Source: Biomphalaria glabrata (Eukaryota > Mollusca > Gastropoda > Planorbidae). From it: a stretch of DNA of 64,000 nucleotides. Position 1 is the stretch's first letter, and each line of letters starts with the position of its first letter. The stretch lies in contig NC_074715.1 of NCBI RefSeq assembly GCF_947242115.1, positions 54,766,670 to 54,830,669 on the forward strand. Reading direction: 5' to 3'. The notes under the pieces are model-generated. The model did not search any database. It was not told the DNA's origin and saw only the letters and a list, made by a program, of their open reading frames with translations. A program made the translations under genes and the position numbers. Below, in pieces: positions 32,561 through 43,538 of the stretch.

Positions 32561-33500
32561 AGATGATAATGATGATAGACCATAGTATCACTTATGATCT
32601 AATGGGGTGTTTCTTCCTAGTCACGTCGTGGTTGTGTTTACATCTCACCCCGTACTTAGTTTTTGTTTGTTTATAGTGGGAATATGAAGCGTTTTATGAC
32701 AATATTTAGTGGTTTTAATTTTTAATTAATTAATTAGCGCCAAACTATAATTTGTTAATATTTTAATAATAGGAAAATCTAAGATATACATCTTTTTATA
32801 ATTTCACTTAAAAAGATAGTTAAACAATTGACAGATGGTTCGGAAGCGTTGGTCTATAGGTCATATAGGTCATACACTGACATTACTAAAGCTATATGCT
32901 CAGAGCATTCAGGTGATCAAACCTAGAAAAAAAAAACAGTAACACTTTCACCCACACCCATCCCTTTCTGCCTTAAAATAAACAGGCTAGATCGCTAAAC
33001 GGTGGAGAGTTGACCATTAGTTTGTGTTGGATTGGTCAGATAGGCCTAGTAGTCTATCGTGTAGTCGGTGTCTCGATATGTCGACTAGTTGCTGTAATGA
33101 TGAAAAGACTGCCGTCTCCTTGTGCATAATAGGGTTGATTGTCTAGCGAATAAATAGCACATCTGAAGGTCAAGGATAATTATAGATCGACTACAACACA
33201 GGCCAAATTTGTCTTACCCCATCCTTTCATTGTTACTTGCCAAGTAGGCCTACAATGTCTTTAGATCTATTTCGTCTACGCATTTTTTAAACTTTGCTGT
33301 AACATTTCGTATAAAGTAACTTACTGAATTTCTTAAAAAAACATAATAGGGCCTAATACATGTAGGCCTATACAACACACATTTTAATAATTCTTATTAT
33401 GTCATTGATATGCATAATATATCAGGAACTATCGGTATATGAAATACATAAGTTGAACTAATAGCTGAAGTTTATAAAAAAAAAGGGGATAGGACCGGAA
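32561..33500. other. AT-rich non-coding DNA
   Basis: No supported gene or repeat was seen. Confidence 0.4.
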
Positions 33501-33503
33501 AAA

Positions 33504-33562
33504 CACACACACACGCGCGAATATATATATATATGTGTGTGTTTTGTGTGTGTGTGTGTGTA
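33504..33562. repeat. Compound (AC)n(CG)n(AT)n(GT)n microsatellite
   Basis: An AC run, a short CG run, an AT run and then a GT run follow one another. The AC and GT arms are complementary, so the whole can fold on itself. CG and GT alternation also favours Z-DNA. Confidence 0.85.
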
Positions 33563-34370
33563 GTTTACAACCAGCCTTTTTTTTTTATCTTGCAAGATCG
33601 TTTGTAAACATCGTATTTCTGGATTTATTGGATATAGATTTCACAAAAAAATTAAATAAATAAAATATAAAAAAAAAAGAACTTCCATTCAAATAGATTA
33701 ACTGGGTTTAGACCAAATATGCTATCGTTTGTTGCATCAGTACTTTTGACAGAGGCTAGTTGGCTTATACTGCCTACATCTCAATGGTAAAGTGACATTG
33801 AGATATACCACAAAAAAAAAAACTAATTGTAGCAGCAGTTGTTCCTTCTTTAATACGCTTAAAATAATTGAACTATTCATACATTTATTCAGTTGACTTT
33901 AGCATGTTATATATTATGAAATTAGCAGTTGAAAAGTAATGGAAATAACAAGGCCTAGCCTCTGTAAACACGCCACAGCGTGACTTTTTGAAAAGTAGAT
34001 CGAGATTCGGAACAACCCCATTACAACCAAAAATGTTTAAGATACAATTCCATTTTATTAACATGAACAAGAAGAGAAAAAAAAAAAACTAACAGAAGAC
34101 TCCCAACACACTAATAACACGTGAACACACTGAACATTTGAACAAAGGAGACTACAAGAACCCCCCCTCCCCCCAATTGCGGTAATACCCCATCAATTAT
34201 TTTATCAAAATGCAGGGGAGGGGGAAGTCATACCGACTCACGTGTGCAGTGTGATTAGGGCTAGCCACTATTACGAAAAACCTGATTGAAACAAACCAAA
34301 CCACTGGTAGGCCTATACAGCTTGGGATCAACATTAAGAGGTTAGATATAGTTTAGCGCTGTGTGCTACA
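33563..34370. other. AT-rich non-coding DNA
   Basis: No supported feature was seen apart from short C-rich and G-rich tracts at about 34161-34174 and 34215-34229. Confidence 0.4.
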
Positions 34371-34374
34371 AACT

Positions 34375-34535
34375 GCCTAATGGTCGCCTACGCCGTCTCC
34401 TTATTTTTCCACAGGGTGACCCACAAAACCTTTCCCACGTTTGGGTATAGCTGCAAGGCAGCAAAGGTTTGAGTTCTGTTTTCCGTCTGCTAGGTGGGTA
34501 GCAAACCAAGGTTAATGAAAACAGTTCCGCAGATT
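34375..34535. repeat. Dispersed repeat, possibly SINE-related
   Basis: 'ggtttgagttctgttttccg' and 'gctaggtgggtagcaaacca' resemble 'ggtttggagagttttccttc' and 'cctagatgggttgc' at 61608-61650. Two copies suggest a low-copy dispersed repeat. Boundaries and strand are uncertain. Confidence 0.35.
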
Positions 34536-34813
34536 CAATATTTGTGCCACACGTGAAAATCAAGAAATACATAAGAAACTGCTCTTTGCGAAACCTTTTT
34601 CAATGATATTTAAAGAAAATTAACTAATTAATATATAATGTTGGAAGGACTACTTCATAGAACAACAAATTCCTATATGAAACATTATATTCATAGCAAC
34701 GGAGGATAAGCCTTAAAAAAAAACATTTCCAGTGTGTTTAGTGATTCCAGCAATACATATAAATTGTTATTTTAATTGGTTTAAATTTCAATATAAATGT
34801 TTGTTTTATATGT

Positions 34814-34975
34814 TTCGGATGTTTCTTGAGAGTTGAAGATAATTACTTCCTAGTCCAAACCTACCGCAGGAAGACGAGGGATGGGAGTGGGCAGGGTTTG
34901 AACCCTGGACCATCGATAAATCTTGATCGACAGTCCAGCGCGCAAACCGCACGACCAGGCAGCCAGCAATAGTTC
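34814..34975 (-). mobile_element. tRNA-derived SINE (family B), best-preserved copy
   Basis: The minus strand starts 'ctggctgcctggtcgtgcgg' with an A-box-like 'tgcggtttgcgcgctgg' and continues to 'ggtccagggttcaaaccctg' with an almost ideal B box. The non-tRNA part 'tcttcctgcggtaggtttgg' follows. A 'gggttcaaaccc' T-loop-like palindrome is visible. It is not a tRNA gene, because the acceptor stem pairing and 3' context are absent. Confidence 0.75.
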
Positions 34976-35046
34976 TATATGACTTCATATGTAGTTTTAC
35001 AATTTTCACTCTTCAACTAACAACATTTAGAAATTATTTTTAAAAA

Positions 35047-35155
35047 ATGTTTATGAATTTGCAAAAAATTTGCAAGTTAAGCAATGGATCTACCGAAAAC
35101 CAGAAAAAAATGGCAAGGGGTCTACGAGACAAAAAAGTTTGGGAACCACTGCTTT
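35047..35155. mobile_element. Right end of a hAT-type element (fragment)
   Basis: 'agtttgggaaccactgc' (about 35138-35154) is a terminal motif of the same general type as 29713-30702, preceded by 'caaggggtctacgagac'. No left end was placed. Confidence 0.4.
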
Positions 35156-35282
35156 ATATCTTCTGCTTTAATCACATAAACTCACTCTCAAATGATGAAT
35201 TGAATGGGAGATAGGTGTGAAATATAATCATGTGTGTGACCAGAACTACACAAATCATTTAGAGAACAGAAAAAATTGCATT

Positions 35283-35480
35283 CTACGTGGATTCCTAGGA
35301 CACCCCTGCTGAGTCCACCCAACTCTAATGGGTGCTTAACATTAGTTGGGGAAGGTAAAGGCGGTTGACCGTTGTATTGGTCATATAAAACCCTCGTTGA
35401 AACAGTCGGCCATTGAAATAGATGAGCTTTAACGTCATCTACCCCTCCCTATCAATAGCAAGGTCTGAAATGGGTAGGCT
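35283..35480 (+). mobile_element. SINE fragment (family A)
   Basis: 'gagtccacccaactctaatg', 'ggtaaaggcggttgaccgtt' and 'gcaaggtctgaaatggg' match the family A body in order. The tRNA-like head is missing. Confidence 0.65.
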
Positions 35481-35860
35481 ACCTATGAGTTGTTTTGCAA
35501 TTTAAGATTGAATGACACGTTTCATTAACTAAGTTGCAAAACTTTTTTTTTTTAAGTTTTATTTTCATTGTCCTCCTTTTGAAGGCTTTGTCCTTCTTTC
35601 TGTGCTCCTTGGGCTTGCATGTATAAAGTGACCCTAATCTAGCCGGACATCTTATAAAAAAGGACCAAAGTCTTACGTAACAATCTCTTATTTACTTCTA
35701 CTATAATGAATTGGGTTGCTATAAGAATACTTCTTATTTTATCTTATGAATTACAGACGTTTCTCAAAAATATAATTACGTCCTTATCAAATACATGTGT
35801 TAATCTAGTTACGCATGTTAATTAGGGACAACCGCTAAACTCTTCCCACCGTCACCATAT

Positions 35861-36310
35861 TGTAGTAACTTTAGTGGCGGACTGAAAGGGTTAATGTGTG
35901 TGCGGCCTACTGACATACATTGCTCATGCCAATCACACAGGTCAAGGGCTAGTGCACGCAAGTATGACCTGTGCTGAGGTCATGTGACAGATAGCCTTTA
36001 CGGGGGAGAGACTCGTGTGTAAAGAAAGACAGTTGAGTCCAAGACAGCAAGAGAAAGACTGTGCAGTACCTTGAGAGTCCTCTAAGATGTAGCTGTGCGA
36101 GCTAGAGAGACTTGTAGGGATTAGTTAGGCAGTTCTGTTGTGAAGAAAAGCATTTCAGTTAGTGTAGCCAATTGTGTTTATTGGCTGTTGTTGATGTAAT
36201 TTGTCATTAAACCGCCACTTTGTTTATTGAAGCTTTTGTAGTCAAGTTGTTTTAGATGTGTTGTGTTGTTGGCAGTGTTTGCAAAAGGCCTGATAGAGAA
36301 GATCGTAACA
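35861..36310. mobile_element. Solo LTR of another LTR retrotransposon
   Basis: A 450-bp block begins 'tgtagtaac' and ends 'gatcgtaaca' (TG...CA). It is flanked on both sides by the 4-mer 'atat' (35857-35860, 36311-36314). No internal region lies next to it. Ty3-type elements make 4-6 bp duplications and leave solo LTRs by recombination. The sequence is unrelated to the 370-bp LTRs elsewhere in the window. It is a fossil, and the strand of the parent element is unknown. Confidence 0.6.
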
Positions 36311-36600
36311 ATATAAACACACACACATACACAATCCATATTAAGGCTACCAAGTGAAAAAAAAATAAGCGAAAAGTTTCGCTAAATACTCAGAACGTGC
36401 GAAGTGTTCCTTTAAGGAAAAAGTTTGGGAAACATTGCACTAGAGACACAATAGCGCTGACTTTTATCTAGGTTTTCTTTCAGTGGACAGTGACTTGAAA
36501 TTCCCATCGCTTAAAAAATAATATATGAACAAGAAAATTAAAAAAAAAATACTTTTAGAAAAAAAAAAACTACAAACTTTTTGACTAGACAGACAGAGTT
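36311..36600. other. Non-coding DNA
   Basis: A hAT-type terminal motif 'aagtttgggaaacattgcac' lies at 36421-36440, otherwise nothing was recognised. Confidence 0.35.
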
Positions 36601-36620
36601 GATATAAGCTTTGTAAAAAC

Positions 36621-36802
36621 AATTGGGGAAGGGGAGGGGGAGTATTTGAAAATTCCCACGACCCCCCCCCCCCCCAATTTGGAGGGCAACCAAATTAGTG
36701 TGTTTTTTTTATATAAAAAAAAAATATTACGCAAAATGCGGAGGCCTCAAAAGAGGTCAAGCCCTGGGCCCCCCAACGATGAAAAATTCCTAGCTACGCC
36801 CC
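36621..36802. mobile_element. Partial short element with 'cctagctacgcccctg' end
   Basis: The right part ('gaggtcaagccctgggcccc', 'gatgaaaaattcctagctac', 'gcccctg') matches the complete element at 51058-51246. The left terminus is degraded, and no target duplication is visible. Confidence 0.6.
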
Positions 36803-36964
36803 TGGTGGCCGCCTGTTCGAGCGATATGCACTTCAATGCTCGTCGTCAATGACGTCATCCCCCGACGTCACGCATGAGGTTTGGCCTGGAATGAATGATC
36901 TTCATTTCGAAAGAAGTGTCCGAAACTTAAAAAAAAATTCCACATCACTTACACAATAGACCTG

Positions 36965-37075
36965 TTTTTTTACAAAGCGTATACCAAATCTTGTCTGTCT
37001 GGTAAAAAGTTTGAACACGTCATTTCTCCCATTCCCATTCTTGGATCAAGTTGAAACTTTAGCACAATTATTCTT
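36965..37075 (+). repeat. Dispersed repeat core ('ctgtctggtaaaaag' family)
   Basis: 'cttgtctgtctggtaaaaag', 'tttgaacacgtcatttctcc' and 'gatcaagttgaaactttagc' occur in the same order as at 31035 and, inverted, at 61960-62070. It lies about 60 bp upstream of a family A SINE, an arrangement also seen in inverted form at 61756-62070. Confidence 0.6.
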
Positions 37076-37130
37076 TGGCGAAGAAAATACATGAATCAAT
37101 AACAAAAAAAAATTAACAAATTTGTACTGG

Positions 37131-37365
37131 GGAGGGGGGCGCGGTGGCATATTGGTTAAGCGCTCGGCTTTGTGAAGACTGGGATTTTGAATTTCGGTCC
37201 ACCCAAATCTAATGGTGACCTGACTTAATTTGGGAAAGTAAAGGCGGTTGGTCGTTGTGCTGGCCACATGACACCCTGCTCGTTAAAAGTTGGCCATAGA
37301 AACAGATGACCTTAACATCATCTGCCCCATAGATCGCAAGGTCTGAAAGGGAAACTTTCCTTTTA
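37131..37365 (+). mobile_element. tRNA-derived SINE (family A), with promoter head
   Basis: The head 'gcgcggtggcatattggtta' and 'gcgctcggctttgtg' form an A-box region. A weak B box follows ('gattttgaatttcggtc'), then the family body 'aggcggttggtcgttgtgct', 'cagatgacc', 'catcatctgccccatag' and 'gcaaggtctgaaaggg'. It ends about 50 bp left of the 42-bp duplication flanking the LTR element pair. Confidence 0.75.
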
Positions 37366-37411
37366 CAATATTGAAATTTATAGTTGCGAATGTCCAAAAA
37401 GTCCGTCACGC

Positions 37412-37453
37412 CGTTCCACAAGGGGGCCGTCATCAGTGTCTCGTTAGCTGGAG
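37412..37453 (+). repeat. 42-bp direct duplication, left copy
   Basis: It begins 'cgttccacaagggggccgtc' and ends 'cgttagctggag'. The identical 42 bp recur at 50827-50868, at the far side of the copy 2/copy 3 pair. Much longer than the 4-bp target duplication of copy 1. Confidence 0.95.
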
Positions 37454-40400
37454 AAAAATACAAAGTTTTGATGAACAGAAGGATGACATTGGTGATTTCC
37501 TGAAAAGATATGAGGCAAAAATGTCTACATTTAATATGCCTGAAGAAGAATGGTCTGAAATACTGATAGACTTTGTTCATGGTCAAGCTCTAACAATATG
37601 CCAAAATCATGACCATCATATTGATGATAGCTATCAAGTTTTAAAAAGAGAATTATTGAATGCATATGGTCATAATGCTACAACTTTTAGAAAGAAATAC
37701 TTTGACAATATACCATCATTAGAAATAGAACCCCAAACTACCATTAATATGGAAAAGGATTTTTTCAATAAGTGGGTAAAATTAGAAAAAGTGAATAACT
37801 CTTATGAAGGATTAAAAAATTTTATTCTAGTGGACAACTTTGTAAATAAATGTGATCCTCAATTACAATCTTTTATTAGAGAAAGAAACCCAAAAACTAT
37901 AGATGAAATAACAGAGATAATGAGAGTATACAAAAATGCCTATCCAAATAAACCATTTTCTGATAGGGATAAGAGCAAAGTAGATTTAATAGGATACACC
38001 AAAGAAAATGTTGATAGAAGTAGAAATAGAAACAGATCAAATAGTGGAAATAGAAAATATAGTGAAATAATCTGTTTTAAATGTCAAGGAAAAGGTCATA
38101 TAGCAGCTAACTGTAGAAGAGGGAATAGTAGGTCTGGAAGTAGAAATAGATACAATGAACAAAATAACAGTAGATATAGGAGTAGAGATAGGAATGACAG
38201 GGGAAATTATAGAAATAGGAGTTACAGTAGGGAATACAAAAATAAAGGTACAGATAGGATATATTTCATGGAAGGAAATAGGAACAATTTTGCAGTGTAC
38301 CCAGGGTTTGTAGATAGAATTCCGGTGGAATTAATCAGGGATTCAGGTTGTAACACCTTGGCAGTAAAAACTAAATTTGTCAAACCTCATTGGTATAAAG
38401 GGTTTACTAGGAAAGTAGAATTAGCAGATGGCACTGTAAGGGAATTTAAAGCTATAAGGGTATACATTGAAACCCCATTTTTCACTGGTTATTGTGATGG
38501 CATTGCAATACCAGAAATGAGATATGATATGTTAGTAGGAAACATAAAAGGAGTTAAAGAATGTTCAAGAAAAGAATTAGAAGACTGGCAAAACAAATAC
38601 AAAAACATAAGACAAAATCATGAAAACATAGAAACACAAAATATAACAAGTATGATAATAACAAGATCAATGGATAAAAAAGATGAGAAACAGGAAAATA
38701 CAATAAATGTAATAAGTAAGGATGAAGAAAAAGAAACCAGTAATGTAATACAAATAGAAAATACAGATGTTAAGGAAAGAGAGATAGAAAATGAAACACA
38801 AAATAGTCTTGAAACACAAATATCTCAAAGTGAAAAAGAAACAACACCCACATTTGCATTAGAACAAATGAATGACAATATTATTGGGAAAATTTATTCA
38901 AGAATATTAGATAAAAACAATAATAATCCAATGGAGAAATTTTGCATAGAGAATAAAATATTGTTTAGACAAACAAGTAATGATAATAAGAAAATAAAAC
39001 AACTTGTCTTACCACAGAAATATTGGAAAGATGTTTTAATCATGACACATGATAATAATTTAGCAGCACATAGGGGAGTAAAGAAATGTTATAGGAATTT
39101 GTCAAAACAAGTATTTTGGCCCAAAATGAAAGCAACAATCAACAAATACATAAACTCATGTGACATATGTCAAAAGAGATCGAACAAAAGTCTAGTGAAT
39201 AAAGCACCTATTCAAGAAATGGATGAACCTACAGCACCATTTCAGAAAGTATCTATTGATTTAATAGGTCCTTTAATTCAAACTGAAAATAATAACAAAT
39301 ACATTCTAACAGTAATAGACATGTTTAGTAGATACCCAGAGGCAATCCCATTATCAAATACAAGTGCAGAAAATATCATTAATGCCATAACTCAAAAAGT
39401 AATTACAAGACATGGTATACCTAAAATTATATTGAGTGATCAGGGATCTCAGTTTAAGTCAGAACAATTTAAGAAATGGACTAAACAATACAATATACAA
39501 CACATATACTCTTCGGTTTACCACCCGGAGAGTAACGGTTTATGTGAACGATATGGTGGATCATTAAAAAGATCACTAACAAAGATAATTCAGAATAATC
39601 AGAACAAGTGGGATCATTACATTAACTATGTACTATTTGCTCATAGAAACAACATCCATGAAGCAACACAATTTTCACCATATGAAATAATACATGGAAG
39701 AAAACCCAGAGATGAATTAGATGTTTTTAAAGAAAATCTAATAGGCAATGAGAATAAATTAAATAATGACAGTGAAACAACAATCACAACAGAATTGAAA
39801 GAAATATGGACTCAAGCATATAACAACAATAAGAAGTACAAACAAAGTGCTCATGAGAATATAAATAAGAAAAGACAATTGAAAACACTAGAAGTAGGAA
39901 ACAATGTATTAATATTGATAAATGACCTGAAAAATAAAATTGGTAAACAATGGAAAGGTCCATTTAAGGTGATAAAACAAATTAATGATGTGAATTATCA
40001 AATTGAAATAAATGGGAAAATTAAAACATATCACATAAATAATTTGAAACTGTATCATGATAGAGAAGATGAGTTAATACAAAACATTCAGGAGGAAATA
40101 GAAAATAAATTTTCAGAAAGAGAAGAATGCTTGATGATAATAACAAATGAAAATCACAATGAAAATGATATTAAGGAAATACCTGTAATAGAAACAAAAG
40201 AGAATCAAACTTGGCAAAAGATTAATCTTAATAATCTAACTAAGGAAAAGTCAAAAGACATAACTAAAATAATACAGGAATACAAAGAAATTTTTTCCAG
40301 CATACCAGGAAAAACAAATATTATTAAACATGACATTAAAGTAACAGACACAAAACCTATCAAGCTTAAGCCATATAGAATACCGTTACATTTACAAGAC

Positions 40401-41612
40401 AAAGTAAAGAAAGAAATAGACAATTTACTAGAATCAGGTATAATTGAGCCATCAACATCTCCTTATGCTTCACCAATTGTGATAGCCAAAAAGAAGAATG
40501 GAGATATAAGGTTATGTATTGATTATAGGAAACTTAACAACATCACAGAATTTGACCCATATCCAATGCCAAATATAGAGGATATTTTACATAAATTAAA
40601 TGGAGCAAAATTTTTTACTAAATTGGATTTAACTAAAGGTTATTGGCAAATACCTTTAACAGAAAATGCAAAACCTTACACAGCATTTGTAACACCATAT
40701 GGTATTTTTCAATGGAATTATATGAGTTTTGGATTAGTAAATGCACCTGCCACATTTAATAGAATGATGAACATGATAATTGGAAACAAAGAAAATGTTA
40801 TTTGCTATTTGGATGACATATGTATTTTTAATAATAGTTGGGAGGAACATTTGATAGATGTAAAAGAAGTGTTCAAAATAATAAAAGAAAGTGGACTTAC
40901 AATTCAAGCAGAAAAAGTAGAAATAGGATTGGAGGAAATAATTTTCTTAGGACATAAAGTAAATAACAACATGATTAGCCCTATTGAAGATAACATAAAG
41001 AAAGTACTTAATATTGAAATACCTACAACAAAAAGACAAATTAAAAGCATATTGGGAATAGTAAATTATTACAGAAAATTCATAAAGAACTTAGCAGAAA
41101 TAGTGAATCCATTAAATGACTTACTTAAAAAAGGAAAACCTCAAAAAGTAGTTTGTAATGAGGAATGTGTGAAAGCTATTGACAGAATTAAAGATGTTTT
41201 TAGTCATGAACTAATATTAAGACTACCTGATAAAGACAAAATATTTTATGTCACAACTGATGCATCTGGTAATGCTATTGGTGGTTGTTTAATGCAGAAC
41301 TATGATAACTTACATCCTATATTATATGTAAGCAGAAAATTGTCAGAGGCAGAGAAAAAATATAGTGTCATTGAAAGAGAAGCCTTAGCTGTAATATGGG
41401 TAATTACTAAGCTAGAGAGCTATTTAATAGGAAGGAAATTCATTTTATTAACTGATCATAAACCTATTCAGTATATACAGCAAAAGAGCATGAAAAACAG
41501 TCGTGTTTATAGATGGTTCTTAGCACTACAGGAGTACAAATTTGAAGTGAAAGCTATTAGTGGATCTGTGAATATTGTAGCTGATCTATTGTCTAGAATG
41601 ACATTGAAATGA
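37454..41612 (+). CDS. gag-pol: Gag-Pol of Gmr1-like element, copy 2 (partial)
   Basis: An open frame covering Gag from about residue 136 of the complete protein, then the CCHC knuckle, protease (DSG), integrase (HHCC and D,D-35-E), RT (YLDD) and RNase H, ending at the same C-terminus 'DLLSRMTLK'. It differs from copies 1 and 3 at scattered residues. The frame happens to stay open leftwards into host DNA as far as an ATG at 37371. That ATG is not part of the element. Confidence 0.85.
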
Positions 41613-42189
41613 AATACTTTTGTAAATAAACTATGATTATATTGAGTATGTAATATATGTTAATATATTGACACCATTTATATGTTATGAAAAAGGGAGA
41701 TAAGTAAATTTGATGTTAAGCATTTAAAAGTAAGTATGGATATATTTTTTTTTGTGTGAATCATTTCATATATCATTGACGAAAGTTAGTTCTATGGAAA
41801 AGGGTGAGTATAAAAGAAAAATGGACAAAAGCGTATAAAAGGGTGGTAAGAAAAAATGTATTGAATGTGTAAATAAAGTTTGTAATTGTTTTTTGAAATA
41901 TTGTATTTTATCAGATTACTGCCAGTGAAGAACATTTGAGATGTGTAGGACATGCCCATAAGATGCCACATTTTCCTCCATGATGAACGGTGTACCAATG
42001 AAGATGATTTTGGAATGTTATGAACTGTTATGAACATTGAATATGAGGAACTGTCAAGATGAAGATGTCAAGATGAAGATGTCAAGATTTTATGTTTGTG
42101 GTCTTCCCCTTAAATTGAAAATGCCCTTGTAAGACTTGACAGTAGTGGAAAAATATTGACATATTTTTTTTTCAAGGGGGGGAGGAATC

Positions 42190-42562
42190 TGTTAGACACC
42201 TTATTTATATAGGTTAGTTATTTTAGTTATTTAGCGACGCACCATAGTAGACGCATATTGAACGGGACTAGTGACGTTTGGGATATGTTGGGTTAGAGAC
42301 CGGAAAATCAGTTAGCGATAGAATATTCCAGGGTAACGACGTGTTTAGTGACAGAGACTTCTACTGTGGCCCTTTATCATAATAAATACATGTTGAATAG
42401 TTCATCATCGTTCGACTACATCTCTACACTTGTTAAAACAGGTGTTGTATGGTTCTTGTTTGTGTTGTTGGTCAACTACACGTAATACACCCGAACAATT
42501 ACACCCAAACGATTGCAGAGTAATTGGTTGACTTCAAGACAGCCTGAACTAGCAACATCACA
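42190..42562 (+). repeat. 3' LTR of copy 2 (variant)
   Basis: A 373-bp LTR starting TGTTAGACACC and ending CATCACA. Outer parts match the 370-bp LTRs of copies 1 and 3, but a central block (about 42385-42465) is clearly different. It was therefore not made from the same parent RNA as copies 1 and 3. Confidence 0.9.
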
Positions 42563-42568
42563 GTCCAC
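42563..42568. other. 6-bp junction between two U5 ends
   Basis: 'gtccac' separates the U5 end of copy 2 from the inverted U5 end of copy 3, giving the near-palindrome 'cacagtccactgtg'. The base next to each LTR end (g on one side, c on the other) is the same as the base between the 5' LTR and primer-binding site in copies 1 and 3. On the minus strand the six bases read 'gtggac', whose 'gtgg' equals the start of the LTR-to-primer-site sequence. Confidence 0.85.
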
Positions 42569-42938
42569 TGTGATGTTGCTAGTTCAGGCTGTCTTGAAGT
42601 CAACCAATTACTCTGCAATCGTTTGGGTGTAATTGTTCGGGTGTATTACGTGTAGTTGACCAACAACACAAACAAGAACTGGCACATCAATTGTAACAGG
42701 TGAAGAGATGTAGTCAACGATGATGAACAAGTTAATATATATTTATTATGATAAAAGGCCACAGTAGAAGTCTCTGTCACTAAACACGTCGTTACCCTGG
42801 AGTGTTCTAACGCTAACTGATTTTCCGGTCTCTAACCCAACATATCCCAAACGTCACTAGTCCCGTTCAATATGCGTCTACTATGGTGCGTCGCTAAATA
42901 ACTAAAATAACTAACCTATATAAATAAGGTGTCTAACA
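42569..42938 (-). repeat. 3' LTR of copy 3
   Basis: 370 bp, TG...CA on the element strand. It abuts the 6-bp junction with copy 2 on its outer side and a polypurine tract on its inner side. Confidence 0.93.
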
Positions 42939-43538
42939 GATTCCTCCCCCCCTTGAAAAAAAAATATGTCAATATTTTTCCACTACTGTCAAGTCTTACA
43001 AGGGCATTTTCAATTTAAGGGGAAGACAACAAACATAAAATCTTGACATCTTCATCTTGACTTCTTCATCTTGACATTTTCATCTTGACTTGACAGTTCT
43101 TCATATTCAATGTCAATGTTCATAACAGTTCATAACATTCCAGAATCATCCTCCTTAGTACACAGTTCATCATAGAGGAAAATGTGGCATCCTATGGGCA
43201 TGTCCTACACATCTCAAATGTTCTTCACTGGCAGTAATCTGATAAAATACAATATTTCAAAAAACAATTACAAACTTTATTTACACATTCAATACATTTT
43301 TTCTTACCACCCTTTTATACGCTTTTGTCCATTTTTCTTTTATACTCACCCTTTTCCATAGAACTAACTTTCGTCAATGATATATGAAATGATTCACACA
43401 AAAAAAAATATCCATACTTACTTTTAAATGCTTAACATCAAATTTACTTATCTCCCTTTTCCATAACATATAAATGGTGTCAATATATTAATATATATTA
43501 CATACTCAATATAATCATAGTTTATTTACAAAATTGTT

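Larger units (their letters stand above)
37454..42562 (+). mobile_element. Gmr1-like LTR retrotransposon, copy 2 (partial, broken)
   Basis: A plus-strand copy of the same family as copies 1 and 3. It consists of part of Gag, all of Pol, the 3' non-coding region, the polypurine tract (about 42172-42189) and the 3' LTR (42190-42562). The 5' LTR and leader are absent. At its left edge it meets host DNA with a shared 'gag' trinucleotide. At its right edge its U5 end meets the U5 end of copy 3 through 6 bp. Its 3' LTR is the most divergent of the five LTRs of this family. Its age cannot be read from an LTR pair. Confidence 0.92.

Noticed and set aside
34814-34975. Possible true tRNA gene
   Set aside because: A- and B-box-like blocks are present, but no coherent clover-leaf was found and the sequence continues into a body shared with other copies, so it is a SINE.
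37371-37453. ATG and upstream codons in frame with the Gag-Pol of copy 2
   Set aside because: This part is host DNA, including the 42-bp duplication that recurs at 50827. The open frame across the junction is chance, not an element start.
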